From contig NZ_CP091285.1 of assembly GCF_021650975.2 (NCBI RefSeq), forward strand, positions 1,550,001 to 1,614,000: a stretch of DNA of 64,000 bases, written 5' to 3'. A program made the translations under genes and the position numbers. The notes under the pieces are model-generated. The model was not told where the DNA came from and did not search any database. It saw only the letters and a list, made by a program, of their open reading frames with translations. Every line of letters begins with the position of its first letter. The stretch's first letter is position 1. This stretch comes from Flavobacterium jumunjinense (GTDB lineage Bacteria > Bacteroidota > Bacteroidia > Flavobacteriales > Flavobacteriaceae). This document shows, piece by piece, positions 46,237 through 56,214 of this stretch.

Positions 46237-48846
46237 ATGAAAATTTTTAATAAACTAACATTTTTCGGGTTCTTTTTTCTAATAACCCTTACTGCTTTTT
46301 CTCAATCGAGAGTATCAGGATCGGTTGTTGATGCAAGTTTCAATGAGCCTTTACCAGGAGCAAACGTTGTTATTAAAGGAACAAAAGATGGTTCTACAAC
46401 AGGTTTCGATGGTAAATTTACAATTTCAACTTCTGTAACTTCAGGAGAGATTGTTGTTTCTTACTTAGGCTTTAAAACAAAAACAATTCCATTTACAGTT
46501 ACAGGTAGTAGTGTGAATTTGGGTAATATAATGCTTTCTGCTGATGAAAATCAATTAGAAGGGATTGTATTGGTAGGTACAGGTATTATTGATTTGGCTT
46601 CAGATAGAAAAACACCAATTGCTGTTTCAACGATTAAAGCTGCAGAGATTCAGGCTAAGGTAGGTACTTCTGATATTACACAAGCTTTAGTTAATACGCC
46701 ATCTGTTTATGTAGCAGACCAATCTAGAGGATATGGGGATTCTAATATTAGAGTTCGTGGATTCGAGCAAGATAATACTGCGGTATTAATTAATGGACAG
46801 CCAGTAAACGGTATGGAAGACGGTTTAGTGTATTGGTCAAACTGGTCAGGCTTAACAGATATTGCTAATGGAATTCAAATTCAAAGAGGTTTAGGTTCTT
46901 CGAAATTAGCTATTTCTTCTGTTGGTGGAACTATTAATATTGTAACGAGAGCTACAGATAAAAAAGAAGGTGGTTTTGCTTCATTAGGTGTTGCAAATAA
47001 TAGCTATTTTAAAACGTTAGCAGGATATAATACAGGTTTAAACGATAAAGGATGGGGAATGAGTATTATGATGTCTCATTGGCAAGGTGAAGGATATACA
47101 ATAGGAACTCAAGGCCAAGGACAAAATTATTTCATCTCAGTAGGATATAAGCCTAGTGATAAACATAATTTTAATTTTTTATTAACTGGTGCTCCTCAAT
47201 ATCATAATCAAAGTTTTTCTCAAAGTATAAGTACTTTCTTAGAAAAAGGCAGAAAATTTAATGGTAACTGGGGTATTTCAAACGGAGAATTTAAAAGTGA
47301 AGTAGCGAATTATTATCACAAACCAGTAGCTAATTTAAACTGGGATTTTTCAATTTCTGATAAATCAAAATTATCTACTGTTATTTATGCTTCATGGGGA
47401 AGAGGTGGAAGTGTAGGAAGTGTAGGTAATAGAATAAGAACTGCAGATGGTCAAATTGATTTTGAACAGATTTATGCAAACAATATAGCAAGTCCAACAG
47501 GGGCATCTACTTACGCTTTAAGAAACTCAGTTAACAGTCATGAATGGTATGGTTTAATTACAAATTTTGAAACTAAATTATCAGACGTGCTTACTTTTAA
47601 TGCAGGTTTAGATGTAAGAACATATAAAGGTATTCATTTCAGACAAATAACAGATTTGTTAGGTGCGGAGTATTATCTAGATACTAACAATGTTAATATA
47701 CCTAATAATCAAATATCAGCGACTTTTGATTCTAATCCGTGGAATGCATTGTTTAATTATGCAGATACAGGAGAAAGATATGCTTGGGATTATGATGAAA
47801 GAATTACTTATGGAGGTGCCTTTTCTCAACTTGAATACTCAAATGATAAATTTTCTGCTTTCTTTCAAGGAGCAATATCTAATCAATCACACGTAAGATG
47901 GGATAGGTATCAATACTTACCTGAAAATGAAAAATCAGAAAATGTTAATAATGTTGGTTATAACGCTAAAGGAGGTCTTGCTTATAGATTTAATGAAAAA
48001 AATGTTGTTTATGGAAATGCAGGGTATTATTCTCGTCAACCATATCATGATAATATTTATTTAAATTTTGGAAATGACGTAAATCCATTAACGGAAAATG
48101 AAAAAATATTAGGTCTTGAATTAGGATATAGTTTTAGCTCTTCTTATTTTTCAGCTAACTTAAATGCTTACAGAACATCTTGGAAAGATAGAGTTACTTC
48201 TAGCTCTAATACAGCTACAGCTGGTCAAGTGATAGGTTCTACTACGTTAAATGAAGGCGATATATATTATGTTACTAATCAAGGTGTTGAACAATTACAT
48301 TCAGGTGTTGAATTAGATTTTACAGCTAGACCAACTCAAAAACTTGATTTAAGAGGGTTCGCATCTATTGGTGATTGGCAATATAAAGGAGATGTAGTTA
48401 CAGTTACAAGAGATCAAGATAGAAATGTTCTTGATGAAGTTAAAGAAGATGTTGATGGAGGTAAAGTTGGAGGTGCTGCTCAAACTTCATGGGGTCTAGG
48501 GATTAAATATGAAATTTTTACTCGTTTCAGTTTTGATATGGATTGGAGAAATTATAACAAATTATATTCTGATGTTGGTTCAGTAAAAGAAAATTTAGAA
48601 TTACCAAAGTATGACTTAGTCGATGCTGGACTTTCTTATAAAATGTTGGTAGGAAAAGATGATAAAAATTCTGTTTCATTTAGATTTAACGTTAATAATG
48701 TATTTAATGAAATTTATTTAGCAAGTTTAACTACTACTAATGTTGCGCAAGTTGGGGATCAAACTTATAATGGAATTAAAGTGAATAATAGAGGTTATTT
48801 CGGTTTAGGAAGAACTTGGAATTTCTCTTTAAGATATGAATTCTAA
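46237..48846 (+). CDS. TonB-dependent outer-membrane receptor
   Basis: An 869-residue protein. Signal peptide at about 1-22 (TLTAFSQ). The carboxypeptidase-regulatory-like domain is at about 24-105 (RVSGSVVDASFNEPLPGANVVIKGTKDGSTTGFDG), the plug at about 120-235 (SNIRVRGFEQDNTAVLINGQPVNG, GGTINIVTRAT), then a 22-strand barrel ending YFGLGRTWNFSLRYEF with a terminal Phe. It is not of the SusC type by context, as no SusD gene follows. Conserved asparagine and aromatic patterns in the barrel would fit a siderophore, metal or small-molecule ligand; the substrate is unknown. Monocistronic, with a terminator 20 bases after it. Confidence 0.93.
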   Translation: MKIFNKLTFFGFFFLITLTAFSQSRVSGSVVDASFNEPLPGANVVIKGTKDGSTTGFDGKFTISTSVTSGEIVVSYLGFKTKTIPFTVTGSSVNLGNIMLSADENQLEGIVLVGTGIIDLASDRKTPIAVSTIKAAEIQAKVGTSDITQALVNTPSVYVADQSRGYGDSNIRVRGFEQDNTAVLINGQPVNGMEDGLVYWSNWSGLTDIANGIQIQRGLGSSKLAISSVGGTINIVTRATDKKEGGFASLGVANNSYFKTLAGYNTGLNDKGWGMSIMMSHWQGEGYTIGTQGQGQNYFISVGYKPSDKHNFNFLLTGAPQYHNQSFSQSISTFLEKGRKFNGNWGISNGEFKSEVANYYHKPVANLNWDFSISDKSKLSTVIYASWGRGGSVGSVGNRIRTADGQIDFEQIYANNIASPTGASTYALRNSVNSHEWYGLITNFETKLSDVLTFNAGLDVRTYKGIHFRQITDLLGAEYYLDTNNVNIPNNQISATFDSNPWNALFNYADTGERYAWDYDERITYGGAFSQLEYSNDKFSAFFQGAISNQSHVRWDRYQYLPENEKSENVNNVGYNAKGGLAYRFNEKNVVYGNAGYYSRQPYHDNIYLNFGNDVNPLTENEKILGLELGYSFSSSYFSANLNAYRTSWKDRVTSSSNTATAGQVIGSTTLNEGDIYYVTNQGVEQLHSGVELDFTARPTQKLDLRGFASIGDWQYKGDVVTVTRDQDRNVLDEVKEDVDGGKVGGAAQTSWGLGIKYEIFTRFSFDMDWRNYNKLYSDVGSVKENLELPKYDLVDAGLSYKMLVGKDDKNSVSFRFNVNNVFNEIYLASLTTTNVAQVGDQTYNGIKVNNRGYFGLGRTWNFSLRYEF

Positions 48847-48866
48847 TTAGAATCAATATATTTATT

Positions 48867-48900
48867 AAACCGTTTAACAATTTTGTTAAACGGTTTTTTT
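48867..48900 (+). terminator. Terminator of the TonB receptor gene
   Basis: AAACCGTTTAACA...TGTTAAACGGTTT plus T run; a 13-bp perfect stem. Confidence 0.9.
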
Positions 48901-48942
48901 TTATTTAGTATCTTTGTTAATAAACATTATAAAATTACAATC

Positions 48943-49368
48943 ATGTATACAACTCTACAACCAGCACATTCTATTTTTGCTTACATTGTTTTAACAGTTT
49001 TGTTTCTTGCATCATTAAATGCAATTATGGGAATCGTTTCTAAAAAAAGATTCACAGATAAAGACTTAAGGATTTCTCTTTTTGCTATGATTTTAGCACA
49101 CATGCAATTGTTAATCGGTTTTATTTTATATTTCATATCTCCTTTAGGATCTTCTTCTTTAGGACAAATGAAAGATTCAGCATTACGATTAACGTCTTTG
49201 GAACATCCATTAATTAACATTATCGGTTTAGTCTTAATTACAATAGGTTGGTCTAAGCATAAAAAAGAAGAAAGTGATAATGGTAAATTTAAGAAGATAG
49301 CCGTTTTCTACACATTAGGATTCCTTTTAATTTTATCAAGAATACCTTGGACAAATTGGTTTAATTAA
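48943..49368 (+). CDS. Four-helix integral membrane protein
   Basis: 141 residues from MYTTLQPAHSIFAY. An upstream in-frame start lies within the preceding terminator region and is unlikely. Four hydrophobic segments: SIFAYIVLTVLFLASLNAIMG, FAMILAHMQLLIGFILYF, PLINIIGLVLITIGW and VFYTLGFLLILSRIPW. His residues (HSIF, AHMQ, EHPL) recall the Flavobacteria family sometimes labelled cytochrome b-like, but heme binding is unproven. RlpA follows after 40 bases. Confidence 0.7.
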   Translation: MYTTLQPAHSIFAYIVLTVLFLASLNAIMGIVSKKRFTDKDLRISLFAMILAHMQLLIGFILYFISPLGSSSLGQMKDSALRLTSLEHPLINIIGLVLITIGWSKHKKEESDNGKFKKIAVFYTLGFLLILSRIPWTNWFN

Positions 49369-49408
49369 TTTGGTACATTATTTGACATACAAGAAGAAAA
49401 TTAAAAAC

Positions 49409-49882
49409 ATGAAGTTATCTACAAAAATTATAAGTGTTTTATTTCTTCTTATCTTTATAAGTAGCTTTACTAATAATCACTCTAGGTGTATTATTGGTAA
49501 AGCTATTTTTTTTGACACTATAAAAAAGAATACTACTTTTAAGGATAGTACTTTGCAAGATAGTTCTCAAGTGGTTTTAGAATCATTTAAGAAAAATGTA
49601 CATGCTTCTTACTATCATGATAAATTTAATGGAAGACGAACTGCAAGTGGTGAGAAGTTTAATAATAATCTTTATACAGCAGCGCATCGAAAGCTTAAAT
49701 TTGGAACAAAGGTAAAAGTGACTAATACGGTAAATGACAAGAGTGTAATTGTTGTCATTAATGATAGGGGGCCTTTTGTTAAAGGCAGAGAGATAGATTT
49801 GTCAAAAAAAGCTTTTATGGAAATAGCAAAGAATAAAAATCGAGGCTATTTAGATGTCAATATAGAAATAGTAAAAGAGTAA
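49409..49882 (+). CDS. RlpA-like septal ring lytic transglycosylase
   Basis: About 157 residues from MKLSTKIISVLFLL with a signal peptide ending near SSFTNN. The double-psi beta-barrel domain is at about 65-155: HASYYHDKFNGRRTASGEKFNN, LYTAAHRKLKFGTKVKVTN, VIVVINDRGPFVKGREIDLSKKAF. The catalytic Asp is in NDRGPF, and EIDLS is conserved. RlpA cleaves denuded glycan strands in some bacteria. No SPOR domain is present, so septal targeting is not evident. A strong terminator follows immediately. Confidence 0.9.
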   Translation: MKLSTKIISVLFLLIFISSFTNNHSRCIIGKAIFFDTIKKNTTFKDSTLQDSSQVVLESFKKNVHASYYHDKFNGRRTASGEKFNNNLYTAAHRKLKFGTKVKVTNTVNDKSVIVVINDRGPFVKGREIDLSKKAFMEIAKNKNRGYLDVNIEIVKE

Positions 49883-49907
49883 AAATCAGCAGAAGCTGAT
49901 TTTTTTT
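49881..49907 (+). terminator. Terminator of rlpA-like gene
   Basis: AATCAGC-AGAA-GCTGATT with T8, beginning at the stop codon. Confidence 0.85.
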
Positions 49908-49940
49908 GCTTATAACTTTTAACAAAACTTTATGTTCGTT

Positions 49941-49974
49941 TAGTTCGGTGATTTGTGAACCAACTATATCTTTG
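49941..49974 (+). promoter_or_regulatory. Promoter and dyad operator of the efflux operon
   Basis: The -7 box TATCTTTG is at 49967-49974, and a TTC at 49944-49946 stands 20 bases upstream. A dyad TAGTTCGGT...AACCAACTA (49941-49966) fills the spacer, placing a likely repressor site between -33 and -7. The first gene downstream is a GbsR/MarR regulator, so autoregulation is a plausible reading. Confidence 0.55.
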
Positions 49975-49991
49975 CAAAAAATATTTTTATA

Positions 49992-50480
49992 ATGCATGAA
50001 GAGAAACTAGAAATAATAGAATTATTGGGAGTTCATTTTGAACAACTTTATAATATTCCACCTTTGGCAGCAAGAATTTTAGGAACTTTAATTATCGATG
50101 GTTGTAAGAGTGGATTAACATTTGAAGATTTAGTTGAAAAAATGAAGGCGAGCAAAAGTTCAATTTCTACCAATTTGAATTTACTTCAAAAAATGGAAAA
50201 AATTAACTATTTCACAATTGTTGGTGATAGGAAAAAGTATTTCAAAGCAGCACCTTTAAGTGAACGATTAGAGAATTATTTAACATTAGTAAACAATGAA
50301 AAGATATTAATTGATAAAATTATCAATTATAGGGAAAAGAATATTTCTTGCAAACAGGAAGAAATAAACCTCCAAAACAGTTATGCTTATAAAGAACATA
50401 TGTTAAAAGCGGAACAACTTTTAACGAATACTATAAATAAGTTTAAAGAAATAGAAATAAAAAACCAATCCAATAAATAA
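49992..50480 (+). CDS. GbsR/MarR-family transcriptional regulator of the efflux operon
   Basis: A 162-residue protein. A winged helix at about 20-100 reads LYNIPPLAARILGTLIIDGC, LTFEDLVEKMKASKSSISTNLNLLQ (recognition helix) and YFTIVGDRKKYFKA (wing). A helical dimerisation tail follows. It fits the GbsR group of MarR regulators. It is the first gene of the operon, 10 bases before the membrane fusion protein, with a dyad in its own promoter. It may repress the pump until a drug or metabolite binds. Confidence 0.88.
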   Translation: MHEEKLEIIELLGVHFEQLYNIPPLAARILGTLIIDGCKSGLTFEDLVEKMKASKSSISTNLNLLQKMEKINYFTIVGDRKKYFKAAPLSERLENYLTLVNNEKILIDKIINYREKNISCKQEEINLQNSYAYKEHMLKAEQLLTNTINKFKEIEIKNQSNK

Positions 50481-50490
50481 TAGTTTCAAA

Positions 50491-51600
50491 ATGAAAAAGA
50501 AGATATATTTTATAAGTGCATTAATTTTAGCAATTAGCTTAATCTCTTGTAATAAAAAGCAAGATGAAAAAAAAGGAAATGCTCCAATGCCTTATAAAGT
50601 CGTTCAAGTATCAAAAAGCAATACTACGTTACTTGCAGAATACCCAACTAAACTAGAAGGGATTACCGATATTGACATTCGCCCAAAAGTAGATGGTTAT
50701 ATTGAAAAAATATATGTAGATGAAGGGCAAGAAGTTAAAAAAGGACAATTATTGTTCAAGTTAGAGACACAAACAGCTACACAAGACGCAGGTGCTGCAA
50801 AAGCGAGAGTTGATATGGCTCAGGTAGAAGTTAATCGATTAATGCCTTTAGTGGAACGTAAAATTATTAGTGATGTACAATTAGAAACAGCTAAAGCAAA
50901 TTTAGCTAGTGCAAAAAGTACGTATCAAAGTATAATTGCAAGAATAAACTATGCAACTATTAAAAGTCCAGTAAACGGAATCGTAGGAACACTACCACTT
51001 CGAATAGGAAGCTATGTAAGTAGTCAAACTGCAGAACCTTTAACTCGAATTTCAGATATTAGTAAAGTGTATGCTTATTTTTCAATAAATGAAAAAGAGC
51101 AATTAGATATAATGATGAATGCTGAAGGAAAAACTTTTCAAGATAAAATTGGAAAAATGCCAGCAGTAAATTTAGTTTTAAGTAATGGTTTAGCATATCA
51201 AGAGTCAGGGAAAATAGAAACATTTAGTGGTCAAGCCAATTCACAAACAGGTTCATTTAATGTAAGAGCAAGTTTTCCAAATCCAGCTAGACTATTACGT
51301 TCTGGAGGAAGTGGAGTTATTCAAATCCCAACTAATTTGAAAGATGTGATTTTAATTCCTCAAAATGCAACCGTAGAATTACAAGACAAAAGAATCGCAT
51401 TAATAGTTGACAATGAAAGCAAGGTGAAATTTGTTCCTATTGAAGTTCGTGCAGTTCCTGGTGGAAAGTATTTTGTTGTAGATAAAGGATTAAATACAAA
51501 TGATAAATTCCTAGTGGAAGGTGTTGGTATTATTACTGAAGGAACACCAATTAAGCCACAAGTAATTGACTTAAAACAATTAGATACTCCAAAAAAATAA
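50491..51600 (+). CDS. RND efflux periplasmic adaptor (membrane fusion protein)
   Basis: A 369-residue lipoprotein (LILAISLISCNKKQ, lipobox Cys20). Layout of the HlyD/AcrA type: lipoyl half-motifs DIDIRPKVDGYIEKIYVDEGQEVKKGQLLFKLE, a short alpha-hairpin at about 95-150 (AKARVDMAQVEVNRLMPLVERKIISDVQLETAKANLA), the second lipoyl half TIKSPVNGIVGTLPLRIGSYV, then beta-barrel and membrane-proximal domains. Bridges the inner-membrane pump and the outer-membrane channel. The next gene, 17 bases later, is the pump. Confidence 0.95.
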   Translation: MKKKIYFISALILAISLISCNKKQDEKKGNAPMPYKVVQVSKSNTTLLAEYPTKLEGITDIDIRPKVDGYIEKIYVDEGQEVKKGQLLFKLETQTATQDAGAAKARVDMAQVEVNRLMPLVERKIISDVQLETAKANLASAKSTYQSIIARINYATIKSPVNGIVGTLPLRIGSYVSSQTAEPLTRISDISKVYAYFSINEKEQLDIMMNAEGKTFQDKIGKMPAVNLVLSNGLAYQESGKIETFSGQANSQTGSFNVRASFPNPARLLRSGGSGVIQIPTNLKDVILIPQNATVELQDKRIALIVDNESKVKFVPIEVRAVPGGKYFVVDKGLNTNDKFLVEGVGIITEGTPIKPQVIDLKQLDTPKK

Positions 51601-51617
51601 TTTAAAACTTACGAATT

Positions 51618-54600
51618 ATGTTTTCAAAATTTATTGACAGACCTGTATTGTCAACGGTGATTTCTATTATCATCGTTATTTTGGGAGTTCTAGGATTAAC
51701 TTCACTTCCAGTCTCACAGTATCCAGAAATAGCACCGCCAACGGTATCAGTATCTGCAAATTATCAAGGTGCAAGTGCTGAAGTTGTTATGAACTCAGTA
51801 GTCATTCCATTAGAAGAACAAATTAATGGTGTGGAAGACATGACTTACATGACTTCTACTTCAAATAATGACGGTTCTGCTTCGATTAATATTTATTTTA
51901 AATTAGGTACAAATCCAGATTTAGCAGCGGTAAATGTTCAAAATAGAGTATCTCGTGCAACACCTTTGTTACCACAAGAAGTAACTAGAGCGGGTGTAAC
52001 AACATCAAAAAGACAAAGTGATAACATCTTAATTTTCTCTTTATACAGTGAGAACCCAGAATATGATGATACTTTTCTTCAGAATTATGCCAATATCAAT
52101 ATTTTACCAAAAATAAAACGTGTAGCTGGTGTAGGAGATGCAGTTATATTTGGACAAAGAGATTATTCAATGCGAATTTGGTTGAAACCAGATGTAATGG
52201 CTGCTTATGGACTTATTCCATCTGATGTTACTGCATTATTGGCGGAACAAAATATTGAAGCTGCTCCCGGACAATTAGGAGAAAGTGGTGATCAATCTTT
52301 TCAATATGCCTTAAAATATAAAGGACGTTTACAAAGTACCGAAGAGTTTGAACAAATTATAGTTCGCTCAACAGAAGGTGGAGAAGTTCTTAGGTTAAAA
52401 GATGTGGCAAGAATTGAACTTGGAGCGGTGAGTTATGCCGGTAGTGCAAGAACAAACGGAAATAAATCCGTAGCAATTGCTATTGCGCAAACTGCTGGTT
52501 CAAACGCACAAGAAGTTATTGAAAACTCGTTGAAAGTATTAGATGTTTCGGCTGTTAATTTTCCTAAAGGTGTAAAATATGCAATTCTTATTAACGCAAA
52601 TGATTTCTTAGAGGAATCAATCTCTAAAGTTATTTACACATTAATTGAAGCTTTTCTATTAGTATTTTTAGTGGTTTTTGTGTTTTTACAAGATTGGAGA
52701 TCAACGCTAATTCCTGCTATATCTGTACCAGTTGCCATCGTAGGAACATTCTTTTTCTTGAGTTTATTTGGGTTTACCATTAATTTATTAACCTTGTTTG
52801 CGCTAGTACTTGCCGTCGGAATTGTAGTAGATGATGCTATTGTGGTAGTGGAAGCTGTACATGCTAAAATGGAAGCTGGTGAACACGACCCTAAGAAAGC
52901 AACACATAGTGCTATGAATGATATTAGTAGTGCTATTATTTCCATAACATTAGTGATGTCGGCTGTATTTATTCCAGTTTCGTTTATTAGTGGTTCAGCA
53001 GGAGTTTTCTATAAACAATTTGGATTAACATTAGCGGTGTCAATTGTATTGTCTGCAATTAACGCACTTACTCTTTCACCGGCTTTGTGTGCAATATTCT
53101 TAAAACCTCATAACGAAGAAGAAAAGAAAAAAGGTGTTTTACAACGTTTCTATTCTTCATTTAATGTTGCTTTTGATGTAACTACTGCTAAATATAAAAA
53201 ATCAGTAGAGTTTTTTATCAAACGTAAATGGGTAGCATTTTTAGGAATAGCTGTTTTTGCTGGGATATTTGTATTGCTTTTAAATATTACTCCAAAAGCA
53301 TTTGTACCTGGTGAAGATACAGGAGCAATTTTATCTGATGTATCATTGCCTCCTGGAACTTCTCTAGAAAGAACAGAAGAAGTATTATTACAGATTGAAA
53401 ATCAAGTAAAAGATTTACCTGAAATCAAAGAAGTACTTCGTATTTCTGGTCGAAGTTTAATTAGTGGAACGGGTAGTAACTACGGAATGGTTATCGTAAA
53501 ATTAAAACCATGGGCAGATCGTCCAGATGCAAATCAGGAAATTACGGCTGTTGTTGGAGAATTGTTTAAACGAGCATCATCAGTAAAAGATGCTAAAGTA
53601 TTATTCTTTGGTCGTCCAACATTAGTAGGGTTTGGTTTTACCAATGGATTTGAATTTCAGTTACAAGATCAAAAAGGAGGAACTATTAAAGAATTGAGTG
53701 AGGTGAATAATAAATTTTTAGCGGCTCTAAATAGTCGTCCAGAAATTAAATATGCAGCCACTTCGTTTTCTCCAAATTATCCACAATATCTTATTGATCT
53801 TGATGTTGCTAATATTAAGAATTCTGGTCTAACAGTAACCGATGTATTAGGAACAATGCAAGGATACTATGGTGGAGTTTATGCCTCTAATTTTAATAAA
53901 TTTGGTAAACAATATAGAGTTGTTTATCAATCTGATCCTAAATTTAGAACAGATCCAGCATCTCTAAAAAGTGTAATGGTTCGAAATAATAAAGGACAAA
54001 TGGCTCCAATTTCACAATTTGTGACATTAAAGAAAGTGTTTGGGCCACAAGCCATAGAGCGTTTTAACTTGTTTACTTCAATTAAAATTACAGGTGCTCC
54101 AAATGAAGGTTTTAGTACTGGTGATGCTATTCAAGCGGTACAAGAAGTAGCAAGTCAAAGTTTACCAATTGGTTATGGATATGAGTTCTCTGGTTTAACT
54201 CGTGAAGAAATTAGTGCAGGCGGACAAACACTTTATATTTTCTTATTATGTTTAATATTTGTTTATTTCTTATTAGCAGCTCAATATGAAAGTTATATGT
54301 TGCCGTTTGCTGTTTTACTATCGTTACCAGTAGGTTTAGCTGGCGCCTATATTTTTGCCTATTTCTTTAATGTAAGTAATAATATTTATCTCCAAATTAC
54401 TTTAATTATGCTTATTGGTCTTCTGGCCAAAAATGCCATTCTTATAGTTGAGTTTGCGGCTGATGCGCGACGAAAAGGTTGGAGTATTTCGCAAGCCGCT
54501 TTGCAAGGAGCAACGGCACGTTTACGTCCAATTTTAATGACATCATTTGCATTTATTCTTGGATTAATGCCATTAATGTTAGCAAGAGGAGCTGGTGCAG

Positions 54601-54764
54601 TTGGAAACAAAGCAATTGGAACTGGAGCCATTGGAGGAATGTTGATAGGTACCATTTTAGGAGTTTTTGTAATACCAGTATTGTTTATCGTTTTCCAAAA
54701 TTTACAAGAAAAAGTGAGTAGTAAAACTATTGAAACGACTAAAGAAGATGCTGAAAATTTATAA
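51618..54764 (+). CDS. RND multidrug efflux pump, HAE1 family
   Basis: A 1048-residue inner-membrane proton antiporter like AcrB, trimeric. Twelve transmembrane segments and two large periplasmic loops. The start MFSKFIDRPVLSTVISIIIVILG is typical. The proton-relay Asp pair is in VGIVVDDAIVVVEAV, and the Lys of TM10 lies in LLAKNAILIVEFA. Porter-domain motifs GVGDAVIFGQRDYSMRIWL and ALTLSPALCAIFLKP are present. Full length, so active. Likely exports hydrophobic drugs, bile salts or dyes; the actual substrate is unknown. Confidence 0.97.
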   Translation: MFSKFIDRPVLSTVISIIIVILGVLGLTSLPVSQYPEIAPPTVSVSANYQGASAEVVMNSVVIPLEEQINGVEDMTYMTSTSNNDGSASINIYFKLGTNPDLAAVNVQNRVSRATPLLPQEVTRAGVTTSKRQSDNILIFSLYSENPEYDDTFLQNYANINILPKIKRVAGVGDAVIFGQRDYSMRIWLKPDVMAAYGLIPSDVTALLAEQNIEAAPGQLGESGDQSFQYALKYKGRLQSTEEFEQIIVRSTEGGEVLRLKDVARIELGAVSYAGSARTNGNKSVAIAIAQTAGSNAQEVIENSLKVLDVSAVNFPKGVKYAILINANDFLEESISKVIYTLIEAFLLVFLVVFVFLQDWRSTLIPAISVPVAIVGTFFFLSLFGFTINLLTLFALVLAVGIVVDDAIVVVEAVHAKMEAGEHDPKKATHSAMNDISSAIISITLVMSAVFIPVSFISGSAGVFYKQFGLTLAVSIVLSAINALTLSPALCAIFLKPHNEEEKKKGVLQRFYSSFNVAFDVTTAKYKKSVEFFIKRKWVAFLGIAVFAGIFVLLLNITPKAFVPGEDTGAILSDVSLPPGTSLERTEEVLLQIENQVKDLPEIKEVLRISGRSLISGTGSNYGMVIVKLKPWADRPDANQEITAVVGELFKRASSVKDAKVLFFGRPTLVGFGFTNGFEFQLQDQKGGTIKELSEVNNKFLAALNSRPEIKYAATSFSPNYPQYLIDLDVANIKNSGLTVTDVLGTMQGYYGGVYASNFNKFGKQYRVVYQSDPKFRTDPASLKSVMVRNNKGQMAPISQFVTLKKVFGPQAIERFNLFTSIKITGAPNEGFSTGDAIQAVQEVASQSLPIGYGYEFSGLTREEISAGGQTLYIFLLCLIFVYFLLAAQYESYMLPFAVLLSLPVGLAGAYIFAYFFNVSNNIYLQITLIMLIGLLAKNAILIVEFAADARRKGWSISQAALQGATARLRPILMTSFAFILGLMPLMLARGAGAVGNKAIGTGAIGGMLIGTILGVFVIPVLFIVFQNLQEKVSSKTIETTKEDAENL

Positions 54765-54774
54765 GAATAAGATC

Positions 54775-56169
54775 ATGAAAAAACAAAATATAATTAAAGG
54801 AAGTCTTTTAGTTTTTACAATGGTTGTTGTGCAATCTTGTTTTGTAGCTAAGAACTACGAAAAACCTCAAATAGATACAGAAAACCTTTATAGAACAGAA
54901 CAAATAGCAGATAGTACATCTTTAGCGATGATGTCTTGGGATAAATTGTTTACTGATGAACAACTGCAAGCTTATATTAACGAAGCAATTCAGAATAATT
55001 TAGATATGAAAATTGCTTTACAAAATATGGCTGCAGCTGAAGCCACTCTAAAGCAAAGTAAAGCAGGCTATTTGCCAAGTATTAATACTACAGCTACTTT
55101 AACGCATCAGGAATTGTCTAAAAACAGTCAGTTTGGGCGTATTTTTAATGGTTCTATAGATCAATATGACTTTTCTGCAAAGTTATCTTGGGAAGCAGAT
55201 ATTTGGGGAAAGATAAGAAGTACAAAAAGAGCTTCAGCAGCAAAATATTTAGAATCTACAGTAGCCAAACAAGCTATTCAAACAGAACTGGTTGCTAATT
55301 TAGCTTCATTGTATTATCAAATATTAGCTATAGATGAACAGATTAAGGTGGTTACTACAACTTTAGAGAATAGAAATGCAAGTGTCGAAGTAATTAAAGC
55401 TTTGAAAGATGCAGGAAGTGTAAATGAAGTTGCTGTACAGCAAACTGAAGCACAACTTTATGCTGTTCAAATTATTTTAGAGGATTTAAATTATAATGTG
55501 AAAATTTTAGAAAATTCATTCAATCAATTATTAGGAAAGCCATCTAATAACGTAGAAAGAGGTTTGTTTGAAAATCAAAAAATTGATGCAGAAATCAAAA
55601 CAGGTTTACCTGCTTTTTTACTAAGCCAAAGACCAGATGTTGTTGCAGCTGAATTAAACTTTAGAAATGCTTTTGAATTGAAAAATGTTGCCAAAAGTTA
55701 TTTCTATCCTTCATTGACTTTAAATGCGACAGGAGGTTTTCAAAGTTTAGAATTAAAAGAATGGTTCAGTACAAATTCTTTGTTTGCAACGCTTATAGGC
55801 GGAATTGCACAACCAATTTTTAATCAAAGACAAAATAAAACACGTTTAGAAGTGGCAAAAGTGAATCAGCAGAAAGCCTATTTGCAATTTGAAAAATCAT
55901 TATTAGTAGCAGGTAAAGAAGTGTCGGATGCTTTGGCTAATTATGAAAATGAAACAAATAAATTAACGATTAGAGAAAAACAAGTTGAAGCTTTAAAAAA
56001 AGCAGCAGATTATTCTGATGAATTATTACAATACGGAATGGTAAATTACCTTGAAGTTTTGACAGCAAAAGATAATGCGTTAAATACTGAAATAAACTAT
56101 ATCGATAATAAATACAAACAACTTAATGCTGTAATTACACTTTATAAGGCATTAGGAGGTGGTAATTAA
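54775..56169 (+). CDS. Outer-membrane efflux channel (TolC/OprM/NodT type)
   Basis: About 464 residues from MKKQNIIKGSLLVFTMVVVQSCFVAKN, a lipoprotein signal with Cys22; starts further upstream would overlap the pump gene and lack a signal. Two OEP repeats form the helical barrel: about 60-245 (DEQLQAYINEAIQNNLDMKIALQNMAAAEATLKQSKAGYLPSI-type sequence) and 260-460 (LLSQRPDVVAAELNFRNAFE, the NodT hallmark). It completes the tripartite system and is 11 bases after the pump gene. A terminator follows directly. Confidence 0.95.
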   Translation: MKKQNIIKGSLLVFTMVVVQSCFVAKNYEKPQIDTENLYRTEQIADSTSLAMMSWDKLFTDEQLQAYINEAIQNNLDMKIALQNMAAAEATLKQSKAGYLPSINTTATLTHQELSKNSQFGRIFNGSIDQYDFSAKLSWEADIWGKIRSTKRASAAKYLESTVAKQAIQTELVANLASLYYQILAIDEQIKVVTTTLENRNASVEVIKALKDAGSVNEVAVQQTEAQLYAVQIILEDLNYNVKILENSFNQLLGKPSNNVERGLFENQKIDAEIKTGLPAFLLSQRPDVVAAELNFRNAFELKNVAKSYFYPSLTLNATGGFQSLELKEWFSTNSLFATLIGGIAQPIFNQRQNKTRLEVAKVNQQKAYLQFEKSLLVAGKEVSDALANYENETNKLTIREKQVEALKKAADYSDELLQYGMVNYLEVLTAKDNALNTEINYIDNKYKQLNAVITLYKALGGGN

Positions 56170-56174
56170 TTCTT

Positions 56175-56203
56175 AAAAAATCCTGTGAAAGCAGGATTTT
56201 TTT
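56175..56203 (+). terminator. Terminator of the efflux operon
   Basis: AAATCCTG-TGAAAG-CAGGATTT with flanking A and T runs, between the channel gene and the TetR gene. The TetR gene may rely on readthrough. Confidence 0.85.
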
Positions 56204-56214
56204 ATACAAATACG